DNA of 64,000 nucleotides from Chryseomicrobium palamuruense (GCF_042649045.1 NZ_JBHSEF010000026.1:1-64000), one strand, 5' to 3'; numbered from the stretch's first letter, positions 1 to 9,167 are shown. Program-made: numbers and translations. The notes: generated by a model from the letters alone, not told the origin.

Positions 1-42
1 TTCAGACATGGCCAGTAAAAGCGCCTTATAGGCGCAGAGCAA

Positions 43-80
43 ACCACCAGTTCTACTGGTGGTTATGATTTCTTTTTAAT
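43..80 (+). terminator. Terminator-like hairpin for a gene left of the window
   Basis: An 8-bp perfect inverted repeat (ACCACCAG at 43-50, CTGGTGGT at 56-63) with a 5-nt loop is followed by a T-rich stretch to 80. It would end a plus-strand transcript entering from the left, but that gene is not visible. Confidence 0.5.
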
Positions 81-118
81 AAAGAAAACCTCTACCAAAA
101 TGGGTAGAGGTGGTTTCT
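81..118 (-). terminator. Rho-independent terminator of glnK-amt
   Basis: Directly after the amt stop codon, read on the minus strand, CCTCTACC and GGTAGAGG form an 8-bp stem followed by TTTTCTTT. The outer A/T arms extend the pairing. Confidence 0.8.
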
Positions 119-1393
119 TTAACTGATTGTTTTTCCTAATTCAGTGAGACGTTGTGCGAATGGTTCACTGCGATCAAATGCACCGCCGAAAGATTCTTTG
201 ACTTCGTAAGCACTCGTTCCGTGCTCTACATAATCCAGACCTGTTACTTCTTCTTCGCTTGTTACACGTATGCCCATTGTCCACTTCATCCCTAATACAA
301 CAATGGATGAAGAAGCGGCAACCCATACAATAACGGATACCACACCAATTGCCTGGATTCCAAGTAAACTGGCACTTCCCGTTGTGAAGAGACCGCTTGA
401 TGTTTCAAATAGCCCCACTGCCAGAGTTCCCCAAACACCAACTACTCCATGAACTGTAATAGCTCCTACTGGATCATCAACTCGTAGCTTTGCATCCAAA
501 ATGCGAATACTCTCGGTCATAATGATTCCCGCAAAAAATCCAATGACAATGGCTGCTGGAAGGGATACATTTGCTGCACCTGCTGTAATTCCTACAAGAC
601 CACTTAAAGCGCCATTCAATGTAAGCGAGGCATCAATTTGCTTATAACGTAGTTTGGTATATAAAGCAGTAGATAAGACACCGGCAGAAGCTGCAAGTAG
701 TGTATTCGTAATAATCGATGGCACAACAGCTGGATCTGCTGCAAGTGTGCTAGCCCCATTAAAACCAAACCATCCTAACCAGAGAATAAAGACACCTAGT
801 GCTCCAAGAGGGATGCTATGACCAGGTAAGACATTCACTTTTTTACCGTTGTATTTGCCAATGCGCGGCCCAAGGATCGAGGCAGCAACCAATGCGGCAA
901 CGGCACCAGTTAAGTGAACAACAGTCGACCCTGCAAAATCAATGAACCCAAGCTCAGCTAGCCAGCCTCCTGACCAAATCCAGTGACCTACGATTGGGTA
1001 AATGATTGCGACCATGGCGATGGTCAAAATAAAATAGGCCGAGAGTTTCATCCGTTCCGCTACGGCACCAGAAATGATTGTTGCACATGTTGCTGCAAAA
1101 ACTGCCTGGAAGACAAAGAATGCAATGTCATCGACGCCAGATAGAACAAAACCACTAAATCCAATGACACCCCCAACAGAACTCCCAAACATAAAGCCAT
1201 AACCCACTACAAAATAGAGAATAGAAGCAATTGACACCGTGATGATATTTTTCATTAAAATATTCACTGTATTCTTCGATCGAGTAAACCCAGACTCTAC
1301 CATGGCGAATCCGGCATGCATAAAGAAAACAAGTACAGTTCCTAGCATAATCCATAACATATTAATCGATGATTCCAAAAGTTCAACTGTCAT
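119..1393 (-). CDS. amt: Ammonium transporter Amt (NrgA type)
   Basis: This 424-residue membrane protein is an Amt/Mep/Rh family ammonium channel. About eleven hydrophobic segments fill residues 8-365, followed by a hydrophilic cytoplasmic tail. The pore twin histidines are present at H160 (in VVHLTG) and H315 (in TVHGVVG). It lies 12 bp downstream of glnK in the same transcript, the reverse of the nrgA-nrgB order in B. subtilis. The GlnK/PII partner normally plugs the channel when nitrogen is plentiful. The promoter and a TnrA-like box upstream of glnK suggest induction under nitrogen limitation. The ATG start has a GGAGG-type ribosome binding site. Function is secure from sequence; regulation is inferred. 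Confidence 0.95.
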   Translation of the reverse strand: MTVELLESSINMLWIMLGTVLVFFMHAGFAMVESGFTRSKNTVNILMKNIITVSIASILYFVVGYGFMFGSSVGGVIGFSGFVLSGVDDIAFFVFQAVFAATCATIISGAVAERMKLSAYFILTIAMVAIIYPIVGHWIWSGGWLAELGFIDFAGSTVVHLTGAVAALVAASILGPRIGKYNGKKVNVLPGHSIPLGALGVFILWLGWFGFNGASTLAADPAVVPSIITNTLLAASAGVLSTALYTKLRYKQIDASLTLNGALSGLVGITAGAANVSLPAAIVIGFFAGIIMTESIRILDAKLRVDDPVGAITVHGVVGVWGTLAVGLFETSSGLFTTGSASLLGIQAIGVVSVIVWVAASSSIVVLGMKWTMGIRVTSEEEVTGLDYVEHGTSAYEVKESFGGAFDRSEPFAQRLTELGKTIS

Positions 1394-1405
1394 GTCAATT
1401 CCTCC

Positions 1406-1747
1406 TTAGCGCACAGCAATCGCGCCTTTCTCTTTTGTCCGAATTCGTATCGCTTGTTCCACAGGGTAAATAAATATCTTCCCATCACCGACTTGTCCAG
1501 TTGATGCGTAGTCGAGTAATAGTTCAATCAGTGTTTCGACTTCATGATCATCGACCACCATCTCCAGTTTTAGTTTGGTGTGAAATTGCATTTCATATTT
1601 GTTCCCTCGAAAAAGCCCAGTTCGACCTTCTTGGTTACCGATACCAGCGATTTCACTCACACTAAACCCATCTATACCGTGAAGGGCGAGGGCTTGTCGA
1701 ACATCTGCAAATACATTTGGACGAATGATTGCTTCTATCTTCTTCAT
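1406..1747 (-). CDS. glnK: Nitrogen regulatory PII protein GlnK
   Basis: This 113-residue protein has the length and layout of PII signal proteins, which are trimers sensing 2-oxoglutarate and ATP/ADP and controlling Amt channels. Tyr51 at the T-loop tip is conserved. The C-terminal signature TGQVGDGKIFIYPVE is present, as is the basic B-loop region. It is the first gene of a two-gene operon with amt and begins at an ATG after a GGAGGTG site. A sigma-A promoter and a TnrA/GlnR-type palindrome sit upstream. In B. subtilis the equivalent NrgB also tethers TnrA to the membrane; whether that happens here cannot be read from the sequence. Confidence 0.95.
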   Translation of the reverse strand: MKKIEAIIRPNVFADVRQALALHGIDGFSVSEIAGIGNQEGRTGLFRGNKYEMQFHTKLKLEMVVDDHEVETLIELLLDYASTGQVGDGKIFIYPVEQAIRIRTKEKGAIAVR

Positions 1748-1777
1748 AATGCCACCTCCAATGTTATAATAACTAAC

Positions 1778-1806
1778 ATCATAATGCGTATAATCTGAAA
1801 AATCAA
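1778..1806 (-). promoter_or_regulatory. Sigma-A promoter of glnK-amt
   Basis: On the minus strand TTGATT (1801-1806) and TATGAT (1778-1783) are separated by exactly 17 nt. The predicted start lies about 25 nt upstream of the glnK start codon. Confidence 0.7.
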
Positions 1807-1824
1807 GGATTATTTTTTACTATA

Positions 1825-1841
1825 TGTCAGAAAACATTACA
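1825..1841. promoter_or_regulatory. TnrA/GlnR-type operator
   Basis: The 17-nt sequence TGTCAGAAAACATTACA matches the published B. subtilis consensus TGTNANAWWWTMTNACA at all but one defined position. It lies upstream of the -35 of the glnK-amt promoter, where TnrA normally activates. It is also 115 bp upstream of menF on the other strand, but nothing suggests nitrogen control of menaquinone synthesis. Confidence 0.7.
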
Positions 1842-1956
1842 TTGTGTGTAGAATAATCTTTTAAAATGTCAATTCTTAAGTTAAATGTGTGCGAGGAATG
1901 GAGGAAAGGAGTAAAATGGAGGTAGTGTGTAACGGAAAAGACACGGAGGTTTTACT

Positions 1957-3318
1957 ATGTCAGAATTAGTTGGTTCCAAGCAAGGAACTTTACACTTATA
2001 TACAGAAACAATTGAATGCGAAGGGATTTCTCCACTTGCCCTATATGAGGCGGGGGAAAAACTATATAAAGGTCAACGCTTCTTTTGGCAAAATCGAGAA
2101 AAGACACGAACGATTGTTGGAATAGGTCATGCGCGCATTATTCGAGCGGAAGGAAGCCGCCGTGTGGACGATGTTCGTGAAGAATGGAATGAACTGAAAA
2201 ACAACATCATAAAAGAACAAGCAGACCAGGCACCTATTCTTTTTGGAGGCTTCTCGTTTGATGAAACAGGCGTGAGTAGTGAAGAGTGGGATGCATTTTC
2301 TCCTGGTTTATTCGTTGTCCCTGTTTTTCAGTTAGAGATTGTGAATGAATCATCACAACTATCCATCAACTGCGTCACACCTCAAATCGACTACTCAAAA
2401 CGCTTTGATCACTTACGTAAAGAACGCGATCGCCTGCTACACATCGCCCAAGTGCAAGAACGACCGTTATTTGAAAAACCGGTGGTCATCGAGAAAATAG
2501 AACGCAATGTACCTGAGTATTTGCAAGCTGTTCGATCGGTAAAAAGAAATATCACGCAAGGGCGTGTAGATAAAGTTGTGATTTCAAGATCCATCGAATT
2601 GGATTTTGAGGATACAGTGTCGTCTGGTTCCGCTCTTTATTATGCACTTCAAGAGCAACCAGAAAGTTATACGTTTGTTTTTGAAAATGAAAGTGACACG
2701 TTTTTTGGTGCAACGCCAGAGCGACTGATTCGAAAAGAGGCAGGTAAAATCTTTTCGGCGGGTGTCGCCGGGTCCGTCCGAAGGGGGAAAGACCTTGGTG
2801 AAGACCAGCGCTTAGGTCAGGCACTTTTATCTGATGAAAAGAATCGTGAGGAACACGCTTATGTAGTATCGATGATCCAAGAAGTGATTTCTCCTTTATG
2901 TACGTCATTGGAAGTGCCAAAGCATCCAAAATTACTTAAAATACGGGATATTCAACATCTCTTTACACCGATTCATGGGGAGGCGAACGCTTCTGCTGAT
3001 TTACTCTCATTTGTCAGTGCATTACATCCCACTCCAGCGCTAGGTGGAACGCCTCGGAAAGAGGCTGTAGAATTAATTCGCGAACTGGAACAGATGGACC
3101 GTGGGTATTACGCAGCGCCTATTGGTTTTGTAGATGCAGACGACAATGGAGAATTTGTCGTAGGTATTCGTTCCGCGCTTTTAAAAGGTGGAAAAGCACT
3201 TCTGTATGCTGGAGGAGGCATCGTTTCTGAGTCCGATCCACTTGCTGAACTGGAAGAGACGAATGTGAAATTCCGCCCGATGCTTCGTGTATTAGGAGGA
3301 CATCGCCATGAATTATAA
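1957..3318 (+). CDS. menF: Isochorismate synthase MenF
   Basis: The 453-residue protein belongs to the chorismate-binding family and converts chorismate to isochorismate, the first committed step of menaquinone synthesis. The catalytic C-terminal half (about 190-445) carries GATPERLI, AGSVRRG and the HPTPALGGTPR motif. The N-terminal third is the variable MenF/DhbC-type domain. The ATG follows an ACGGAGGT site. It is first in a tightly packed menF-menD-menH-menB block: its last 11 bp overlap menD. Position at the head of a men operon favours MenF over the siderophore paralogue DhbC. Confidence 0.95.
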   Translation: MSELVGSKQGTLHLYTETIECEGISPLALYEAGEKLYKGQRFFWQNREKTRTIVGIGHARIIRAEGSRRVDDVREEWNELKNNIIKEQADQAPILFGGFSFDETGVSSEEWDAFSPGLFVVPVFQLEIVNESSQLSINCVTPQIDYSKRFDHLRKERDRLLHIAQVQERPLFEKPVVIEKIERNVPEYLQAVRSVKRNITQGRVDKVVISRSIELDFEDTVSSGSALYYALQEQPESYTFVFENESDTFFGATPERLIRKEAGKIFSAGVAGSVRRGKDLGEDQRLGQALLSDEKNREEHAYVVSMIQEVISPLCTSLEVPKHPKLLKIRDIQHLFTPIHGEANASADLLSFVSALHPTPALGGTPRKEAVELIRELEQMDRGYYAAPIGFVDADDNGEFVVGIRSALLKGGKALLYAGGGIVSESDPLAELEETNVKFRPMLRVLGGHRHEL

Positions 3319-5014
3319 GGAACAGTTAACTCACTATGTCCGGTCACTTTTATCTGGACTCAAAGATTATGGTGTCGAAGAGGTGGTTATCAGTCCTGGT
3401 TCTCGGTCCACGCCACTTGCGTATGGGTTTGTCTCCGACGAAGACTTCAAACACTCCATCCAAGTAGATGAAAGATCGGCCGCATTTTTTGCACTAGGTA
3501 TAGCAAAAGCTTCTGAAAAGCCAGTTGCATTATTATGTACGTCCGGTTCTGCTGCTGCAAATTATTTTCCGGCACTTGTAGAAGCTTATTATGCTAGAGT
3601 CCCACTGATTGTACTGACGGCTGACCGACCACATGAACTTCGACAAGTCGGTGCTCCTCAGACGATTGACCAAGTGAAGCTTTATGGGGATCATGTCAAA
3701 TGGTTCTTTGATTTTCCAGTGGCAGATGGTCATGAGGCGACCGCGCCGTTTGTCTATCACCAAGCATCACGAGGTATTCAATCTTCCATGACCCATCCTC
3801 GTGGACCGGTGCACTTTAATATCCCGTTTCGAGAACCATTGATGATTGATTTTGCACAAAAGGTACCTGGGAAAAAACCGAGAACCTATTTAAATGTCCA
3901 GTCCCACCTTGATATTCAAGCGGTAAAAAACCTTAAAGACATCGTAGAAAGCTCGAAAAAAGGGATTGTTGTAGCTGGAGAAATTTTAGTGAGTGAAAAA
4001 CACCAGGTTGAGTCGTTCTTAGCGAATCTTGGATGGCCAGTGCTTGCAGATCCTTTATCAAATCTACGATCAACAGAACATCCGGAACTGCAATCCTTGA
4101 TTATCGAAAATTATGATGCCATTTTAAAAAATGACACACTCTATCCACCTCTAAGTCCGGACACAGTCATTCGAATCGGCGCACAGCCCGTATCGAAGTT
4201 TCTAGGTATATTTTTGCAACATGTGAAGCCGTCGAACTTTCTTATCGTGGATGAGCATCCGAACTTCCGCGACGCACTTGGTTTAGCAACTCAACATTTG
4301 TCAGTCCTTCCAAGCGCTTTACATCACTTATCTGTCACGAAAAAAGGGCATGATACACTTACGCTTTGGAATGACTTGAATCGTTTAGCGCGAGAAGAAG
4401 TAGCTCATTATATTGGGAATGAAGTAGAAGAAGGGGCTTATGTGGGGACACTCATTCAATCCCTTCCGGAAGAGAGTGTATTATTTACAAGTAGCAGTAT
4501 GCCGATCCGTGATGTAGATACATTCTATTCGCTTACGAGTAAGAACCAGACGGTTTACGCAAATCGTGGGACGAATGGGATTGATGGGGTGGTTTCCACC
4601 GCTCTTGGCGTTCAAAAAGCACTTCAAAAACATGTCTATCTCCTGATTGGAGACCTTGCGATGTTGCATGATTCGAATGGACTCCTTCTCAGCCGTTACC
4701 AACATCTCGACGCGACCATTGTGATAGTCAATAATGATGGCGGGGGTATCTTCTCGTATCTACCACAATCACAAGAAGAAGTGTATTTCGAGAAGCTCTT
4801 TGGCACTTCTTCCGGACTGACATTCGAGAAACTTGCAGAATTGTACCAGCTATCTTATACGTTGATTGATTCAAAAGAGCAGCTTGCAAAACTAGTAAGT
4901 GAACCATTTAAGGGACTGCGAATCTTAGAAGTGACAACGAACCGCCAATTAAATACCAAGCGGCACAGAGTTCTTTGGCAGCGTATCAAAGAAGGTGGAG
5001 AGAAGCTTTTATGA
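3308..5014 (+). CDS. menD: SEPHCHC synthase MenD
   Basis: This 568-residue thiamine-diphosphate enzyme joins isochorismate and 2-oxoglutarate to give 2-succinyl-5-enolpyruvyl-6-hydroxy-3-cyclohexene-1-carboxylate. The N-terminal pyrimidine-binding domain shows SPGSRSTPL near residue 30. The C-terminal cofactor motif begins with GDLAMLHDSNG and ends in NNDGGGIFSYLP. Length is normal for MenD. Its start overlaps menF by 11 bp behind GGAGG at 3296-3300, and its stop overlaps the menH start as ATGA, so translation is probably coupled along the operon. Confidence 0.96.
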   Translation: MNYKEQLTHYVRSLLSGLKDYGVEEVVISPGSRSTPLAYGFVSDEDFKHSIQVDERSAAFFALGIAKASEKPVALLCTSGSAAANYFPALVEAYYARVPLIVLTADRPHELRQVGAPQTIDQVKLYGDHVKWFFDFPVADGHEATAPFVYHQASRGIQSSMTHPRGPVHFNIPFREPLMIDFAQKVPGKKPRTYLNVQSHLDIQAVKNLKDIVESSKKGIVVAGEILVSEKHQVESFLANLGWPVLADPLSNLRSTEHPELQSLIIENYDAILKNDTLYPPLSPDTVIRIGAQPVSKFLGIFLQHVKPSNFLIVDEHPNFRDALGLATQHLSVLPSALHHLSVTKKGHDTLTLWNDLNRLAREEVAHYIGNEVEEGAYVGTLIQSLPEESVLFTSSSMPIRDVDTFYSLTSKNQTVYANRGTNGIDGVVSTALGVQKALQKHVYLLIGDLAMLHDSNGLLLSRYQHLDATIVIVNNDGGGIFSYLPQSQEEVYFEKLFGTSSGLTFEKLAELYQLSYTLIDSKEQLAKLVSEPFKGLRILEVTTNRQLNTKRHRVLWQRIKEGGEKLL

Positions 5015-5802
5015 CATTTCGTTATTTAGAATGGAATCCTAAAGGAAAACATACTGCCGTCCTATTACATGGTTTTACAGGTAGTGACCATTCTTTTGAC
5101 ATGGTCATTCCCTATCTTTCAGAAGACATTCGTGTCATTGTACCGTTACTCCCGGGGCATGGGAGTGTTTCTTATCCATTAGCAAATTTTGCAATGGATA
5201 CACAGGTCGATTGGCTTCATCAGTGTTTTAAACAACTTGGGCTAAAACGATTTACTCTCATTGGCTACTCCATGGGAGGGCGTCTCGCACTCGGCTATTC
5301 GCTCGAATATCCGGTAGAAAAACTGTTGCTTACAAGTAGTTCGCCTGGCATTGAGGACGAACAAGCAAGAGAAGAACGGGCACAGGCGGATGCGAACCTT
5401 GCCACGCGAATCGTAGAAGTGGGAATCGACGCGTTTGTAGACTACTGGGAAGAGATTCCGTTATTTGCTTCTCAAAAAAAGCTCCCTACTGAAGTACAAG
5501 AAACCGTTCGAAGAGAACGTGAATCACATGAGGCGATTCCTCTCGCTCAGAGTTTACGAGAGTTCAGCACAGGGAAGATGCCAAACTACTGGCCGATGCT
5601 AGGAGAGTATTCAAATTCTGTGAAACTTGTAGTCGGAGAACTCGATCAGAAGTTCGTTCAGATCAATAAAGTTATGCAAACTAAATTTCCTCACGCATCC
5701 TTAACGATTGTTGAGCAAGTGGGCCATGCGATACATGTGGAAAATCCAAAAATGTTTGCTACAATAATAGAGGAGTACATATTGAAGGAGGAAAATTCAT
5801 GA
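5011..5802 (+). CDS. menH: SHCHC synthase MenH (alpha/beta hydrolase)
   Basis: This 263-residue alpha/beta-hydrolase-fold protein eliminates pyruvate from SEPHCHC. The nucleophile elbow GYSMGG places Ser87, with Asp in GELDQKF and His in VGHAIHVENP completing the triad; the oxyanion LHGFTGS motif is near residue 19. An upstream in-frame TTG at 4975 exists, but the ATG at 5011 is preferred: it follows GGTGGAG and gives the ATGA overlap with menD. The B. subtilis counterpart was called YtxM. Confidence 0.92.
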   Translation: MTFRYLEWNPKGKHTAVLLHGFTGSDHSFDMVIPYLSEDIRVIVPLLPGHGSVSYPLANFAMDTQVDWLHQCFKQLGLKRFTLIGYSMGGRLALGYSLEYPVEKLLLTSSSPGIEDEQAREERAQADANLATRIVEVGIDAFVDYWEEIPLFASQKKLPTEVQETVRRERESHEAIPLAQSLREFSTGKMPNYWPMLGEYSNSVKLVVGELDQKFVQINKVMQTKFPHASLTIVEQVGHAIHVENPKMFATIIEEYILKEENS

Positions 5803-6617
5803 CAAGAGAGTGGAAAACACTTCATGAATATGAAGATATTAAATATGAATTTTATAATGGTATAGCGAAAGTAACCATTAACCGTCCGGAAGTGCGCAAT
5901 GCATTCCGCCCAAAAACGGTCATGGAAATGATTGATGCGTTTTCACGTGCACGTGATGACAAGAATGTAGGCGTGATTGTACTGACAGGAGAAGGCGAAA
6001 AAGCATTCTGTTCAGGTGGTGACCAATCTGTTCGTGGACACGGTGGATATGTTGGCGACGATGAAATCCCGCGTCTAAATGTACTTGACTTGCAGCGTTT
6101 GATTCGTGTCATCCCGAAACCTGTTGTCGCAATGGTTGCCGGTTATGCAATTGGTGGTGGCCATGTACTTCACGTGGTGTGTGACTTGACCATTGCAGCT
6201 GACAACGCTCGTTTCGGTCAAACTGGACCGACTGTAGGTTCATTTGATGCTGGGTACGGTTCAGGCTATTTAGCGCGTATCATTGGTCATAAGAAAGCAC
6301 GTGAAATTTGGTATTTATGCCGTCAATACGATGCGCAGCAAGCGTTAGACATGGGGCTTGTGAACACTGTAGTTCCTTATGAGCAACTGGAAGATGAGAC
6401 GGTTCAGTGGTGTGAGGAGATGCTATCAAAATCACCAACCGCTCTACGTTTCTTGAAAGCCGCAATGAATGCAGATACAGATGGACTTGCTGGTCTTCAA
6501 CAATTTGCAGGAGATGCGACACTTCTTTACTATACAACGGATGAAGCTAAAGAAGGCCGTGATGCGTTCAAAGAAAAACGCAAGCCGGACTTTGGTCAAT
6601 TCCCACGTTTCCCTTGA
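5799..6617 (+). CDS. menB: 1,4-dihydroxy-2-naphthoyl-CoA synthase MenB
   Basis: This 272-residue crotonase-family enzyme closes the second ring of o-succinylbenzoyl-CoA. The acyl-CoA oxyanion signature AFCSGGDQSVRG lies near residues 67-78. The MenB loop with GQTGPTVGSFDAGYGSGYLA follows at about 139-158. The start overlaps menH as ATGA behind GGAGGAAA. A strong terminator follows, so this is the last gene of the first men transcript. Sequence similarity across the whole length leaves little doubt. Confidence 0.96.
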   Translation: MTREWKTLHEYEDIKYEFYNGIAKVTINRPEVRNAFRPKTVMEMIDAFSRARDDKNVGVIVLTGEGEKAFCSGGDQSVRGHGGYVGDDEIPRLNVLDLQRLIRVIPKPVVAMVAGYAIGGGHVLHVVCDLTIAADNARFGQTGPTVGSFDAGYGSGYLARIIGHKKAREIWYLCRQYDAQQALDMGLVNTVVPYEQLEDETVQWCEEMLSKSPTALRFLKAAMNADTDGLAGLQQFAGDATLLYYTTDEAKEGRDAFKEKRKPDFGQFPRFP

Positions 6618-6624
6618 TTGATGG

Positions 6625-6654
6625 AAAAGCTGTCCTATTGGACGGCTTTTTTTC
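6625..6654 (+). terminator. Terminator between menB and menE
   Basis: AGCTGTCC and GGACGGCT pair (8 bp, one G-T) around a TATT loop and are followed by seven T. It separates menFDHB from menE and implies partial read-through or a separate promoter for menE. Confidence 0.8.
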
Positions 6655-6684
6655 TACGTAGTGAAAGAGAGAAGGTGTTTCAAA

Positions 6685-8088
6685 GTGTATCCGAATTTAC
6701 TGAAAAAACGTGTCTCACTGACTCCTACGCGTCTTGCTCTATCAACTGAGTCTCGTTCCTATACGTGGCAGCAAGTGATGAGTCGGGTTCATGAGCTCGC
6801 TGGAAAACTTCCCTTTGAATCCGGGAGTCGCGTCGGCATTTGGGCGAAAAATAGTGAAGACGTCTATTTTTGGAGTCTTGCGTTGATGTGGAGAGATTGT
6901 GAAATTGTCTTTTTCAATGAACGTTTATCGGAAAAAGAATGGGCCTACCAAGAAAAAGATGCGAGTGTCTCTCTCGTCTTGGTCGATGATAAAAGAAGAT
7001 TTACCAATTGCCCCCCAAATATCGTTACGTTTGAGGAAGTCGCTGACCATGAAGTAGCCCCCTATTCTTCAACTGACATGTGGGAACCAGACCGAACGAT
7101 TTCCATCATGTATACATCTGGAACAACAGGAAAACCAAAAGGAGTCCGTCAAACACTTGAAAATCATATGACCAGTGCCCTTGGAGCCGCTCTCACGTCG
7201 GGAGTCTTGCCGGAAGATAAATGGCTATGTATGGTGCCTCTGTTTCATATCAGTGGATTCTCCATGATTATGCGCTCGTTAGTTTACGGATCCGCTCTAG
7301 AGCTCCATGAGCGTTTCGATGCAGAAGTAGCTGTAGAAGCGATTTGCAATAGAGGCGTCACGCATTTCTCCGTCGTCACCACGATGCTTGGAAATCTATT
7401 AGATGTCATTGAAAGAGACGACAGAGCGATTCCATCTTCATTTCGGGTCTTGTTGGCAGGAGGAGGACCTGTTCCAAAAACGTATCTTCTCCGTGCGCAG
7501 GCTCATCAACTTCCAGTTTTACAGACATACGGTATGACGGAAACGTCTAGCCAGACATGTACGCTTATGCCAGAAGATGCACTTGAGAAGCTGGGATCTG
7601 TAGGCAAACCTTTGTTCTTTGCAGACATTCGAATCGATGGTGAAGCGGAAGGTGAGATTTGGATTAAAGGGGCTCATGTCACCCCTGGATATATCGGAGA
7701 TTTTCGAGAAAAGAATCCATTAACGGAAGACGGCTGGTTTCGAACAGGTGATATTGGACGGCTGGATGCTGATGGGTATCTCTATGTCCTAGACCGCCGA
7801 TCTGATTTGATTGTTTCAGGAGGGGAAAATGTATACCCTGCTGAAATTGAACAAGTGCTCATGAACCATCCTCATGTGAAAGAGGCCGGAGTCGTAGGGA
7901 TGGAAGATACAAAGTGGGGACAAGTACCAGTTGCTTATGTAGTGATGGAGCCGCAAGACGAGGAGTCACTGCGCCAGCTTTCGAAGGAAACGCTAGCGAA
8001 GTTCAAACAACCGGTTATCTATCATTTTGTTGCATCACTACCACGCAACGCATCGAATAAATTAGTGCGACGAGAATTGAAGCCATAA
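6685..8088 (+). CDS. menE: o-succinylbenzoate-CoA ligase MenE
   Basis: The 467-residue ANL-superfamily adenylating enzyme activates o-succinylbenzoate with CoA. The P-loop YTSGTTGKPKGV, the QTYGMTETSS motif and GWFRTGDIGRLDADGYLYVLDRRSD are all present, with a C-terminal catalytic lysine in NASNKLVRR. The GTG at 6685 is chosen over the GTG at 6661: it follows AGAAGGTG at good spacing and gives the family-typical MYPN beginning. A terminator separates it from menB. menC, which follows menE in B. subtilis, is not here; transcription ends at a strong hairpin shared with the convergent znuA gene. Confidence 0.93.
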   Translation: MYPNLLKKRVSLTPTRLALSTESRSYTWQQVMSRVHELAGKLPFESGSRVGIWAKNSEDVYFWSLALMWRDCEIVFFNERLSEKEWAYQEKDASVSLVLVDDKRRFTNCPPNIVTFEEVADHEVAPYSSTDMWEPDRTISIMYTSGTTGKPKGVRQTLENHMTSALGAALTSGVLPEDKWLCMVPLFHISGFSMIMRSLVYGSALELHERFDAEVAVEAICNRGVTHFSVVTTMLGNLLDVIERDDRAIPSSFRVLLAGGGPVPKTYLLRAQAHQLPVLQTYGMTETSSQTCTLMPEDALEKLGSVGKPLFFADIRIDGEAEGEIWIKGAHVTPGYIGDFREKNPLTEDGWFRTGDIGRLDADGYLYVLDRRSDLIVSGGENVYPAEIEQVLMNHPHVKEAGVVGMEDTKWGQVPVAYVVMEPQDEESLRQLSKETLAKFKQPVIYHFVASLPRNASNKLVRRELKP

Positions 8089-8126
8089 AAAACGTGCACT
8101 GGATATCTTTCCAGTGCACGTTTTCA
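8089..8126. terminator. Bidirectional terminator, menE / znuA
   Basis: A 14-bp stem (8089-8102 with 8111-8124) flanked by A and T runs serves both convergent genes. Confidence 0.85.
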
Positions 8127-8127
8127 T

Positions 8128-9156
8128 TCATTGCAATGCTGTTCGTAGGGCTTCTAAATTTTGTTCCATCAACGTAAAATAGGTTTCTTCATTATCAACG
8201 TTCTCTTGCGTCAATACACCTAAGTTGTGAAGTTGGAGTGTTTCTGCCCCAACTTCTGAGCGAATAATTTCCGTAAGTTTCGACGATACATTTTGTTCGG
8301 TTAAGATGTACGCGATTTGTTGCTCACGGGCTTGATCAACCAAAGAAGCTAGTTCTTTTTGAGATGGCTCATCTTGTGAGTTAAGTCCAGCCACAGCTAC
8401 TTGGTTGAGATTGTATGCGTCTGCCCAATACCCAAATGCAGCGTGCGAGACAAAGAAAGTATCTCGGTTCGCTTGCTCAGCCATTTCTTTGAAAGAAGCG
8501 TCGAGTGCAAGAAGTTCAGCCTTTAACTCGTTGAAGTTTGCTTCAAATGTAGCTTGTTCTCCTGGTGCAGCCTCGCTTAACTTTTTCTCAATGGCACGAG
8601 CGATTTCAATGCTGATGGCAGGTGAAATCCAAATGTGTGGATCCAGTTCTCCGTGGTCATGACCTTCATGTCCGTCCTCTTCATTAGCATGTTCTTCTTC
8701 CTCATGTGCATGCTCGTCTTCACTATGTGCGTTTTCCTCTTCTTCTCCGTGATTGTGCGGATCTCTAGCAATGAGGTGTTCATCCGAAATCGCATCTGCC
8801 AATTTGACGATTTCTACAGACTGGTTCGCTAATGTGTTTTCAGCACTTGAGAAGAATCCCTCCAACCCTAACCCAATAGAGAAGAGGTAGTCTGCGTCCG
8901 CCATTTCCATCATGTCTTTTTGAGTTGGTTCAAATGTATGTTCATCAGATCCAGGCGGATAAATGGAAGAAACAGAAACCGCTTCACCACCGATGCGTTC
9001 TGTGAAATATTCGATCGGATACACCGTTGTATAGATTGATAAACTATCTGTATCTGTTGAATCCGCGGCAGGTGAAGTCGTTTGTTCCTCTGTGTTGTTG
9101 CATGCAGCCAGTAGTAATGCAGAAGCAGCTAAAAATGCGGGTAATTTGAATTTCAT
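8128..9156 (-). CDS. znuA: Zinc ABC transporter substrate-binding lipoprotein
   Basis: This 342-residue protein is a cluster A-I metal-binding lipoprotein of the ZnuA/AdcA type. A signal peptide ends in the lipobox LLAAC with the lipidated Cys19. Metal ligands are visible in GSDEHTFEPT, DPHIWISP and FVSHAAFGYWAD. A His/Glu-rich insertion at about residues 133-175 is typical of zinc rather than manganese binders. No permease or ATPase gene adjoins it, so it must work with components encoded elsewhere. A Zur-type palindrome between promoter and start codon supports zinc-repressed expression. The ATG has an AGGAGGAA site. Confidence 0.9.
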   Translation of the reverse strand: MKFKLPAFLAASALLLAACNNTEEQTTSPAADSTDTDSLSIYTTVYPIEYFTERIGGEAVSVSSIYPPGSDEHTFEPTQKDMMEMADADYLFSIGLGLEGFFSSAENTLANQSVEIVKLADAISDEHLIARDPHNHGEEEENAHSEDEHAHEEEEHANEEDGHEGHDHGELDPHIWISPAISIEIARAIEKKLSEAAPGEQATFEANFNELKAELLALDASFKEMAEQANRDTFFVSHAAFGYWADAYNLNQVAVAGLNSQDEPSQKELASLVDQAREQQIAYILTEQNVSSKLTEIIRSEVGAETLQLHNLGVLTQENVDNEETYFTLMEQNLEALRTALQ

Positions 9157-9167
9157 AAGTTCCTCCT

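Noticed and set aside
21..35. GCGCC-TTATA-GGCGC hairpin at the left edge
   Set aside because: The stem is only 5 bp. It would need a minus-strand transcript beyond the amt terminator, and the context lies outside the window.
8577..8832. Open frames on both strands in the His-rich part of znuA
   Set aside because: They are shadows of the biased His/Glu codons of the znuA metal-binding loop.
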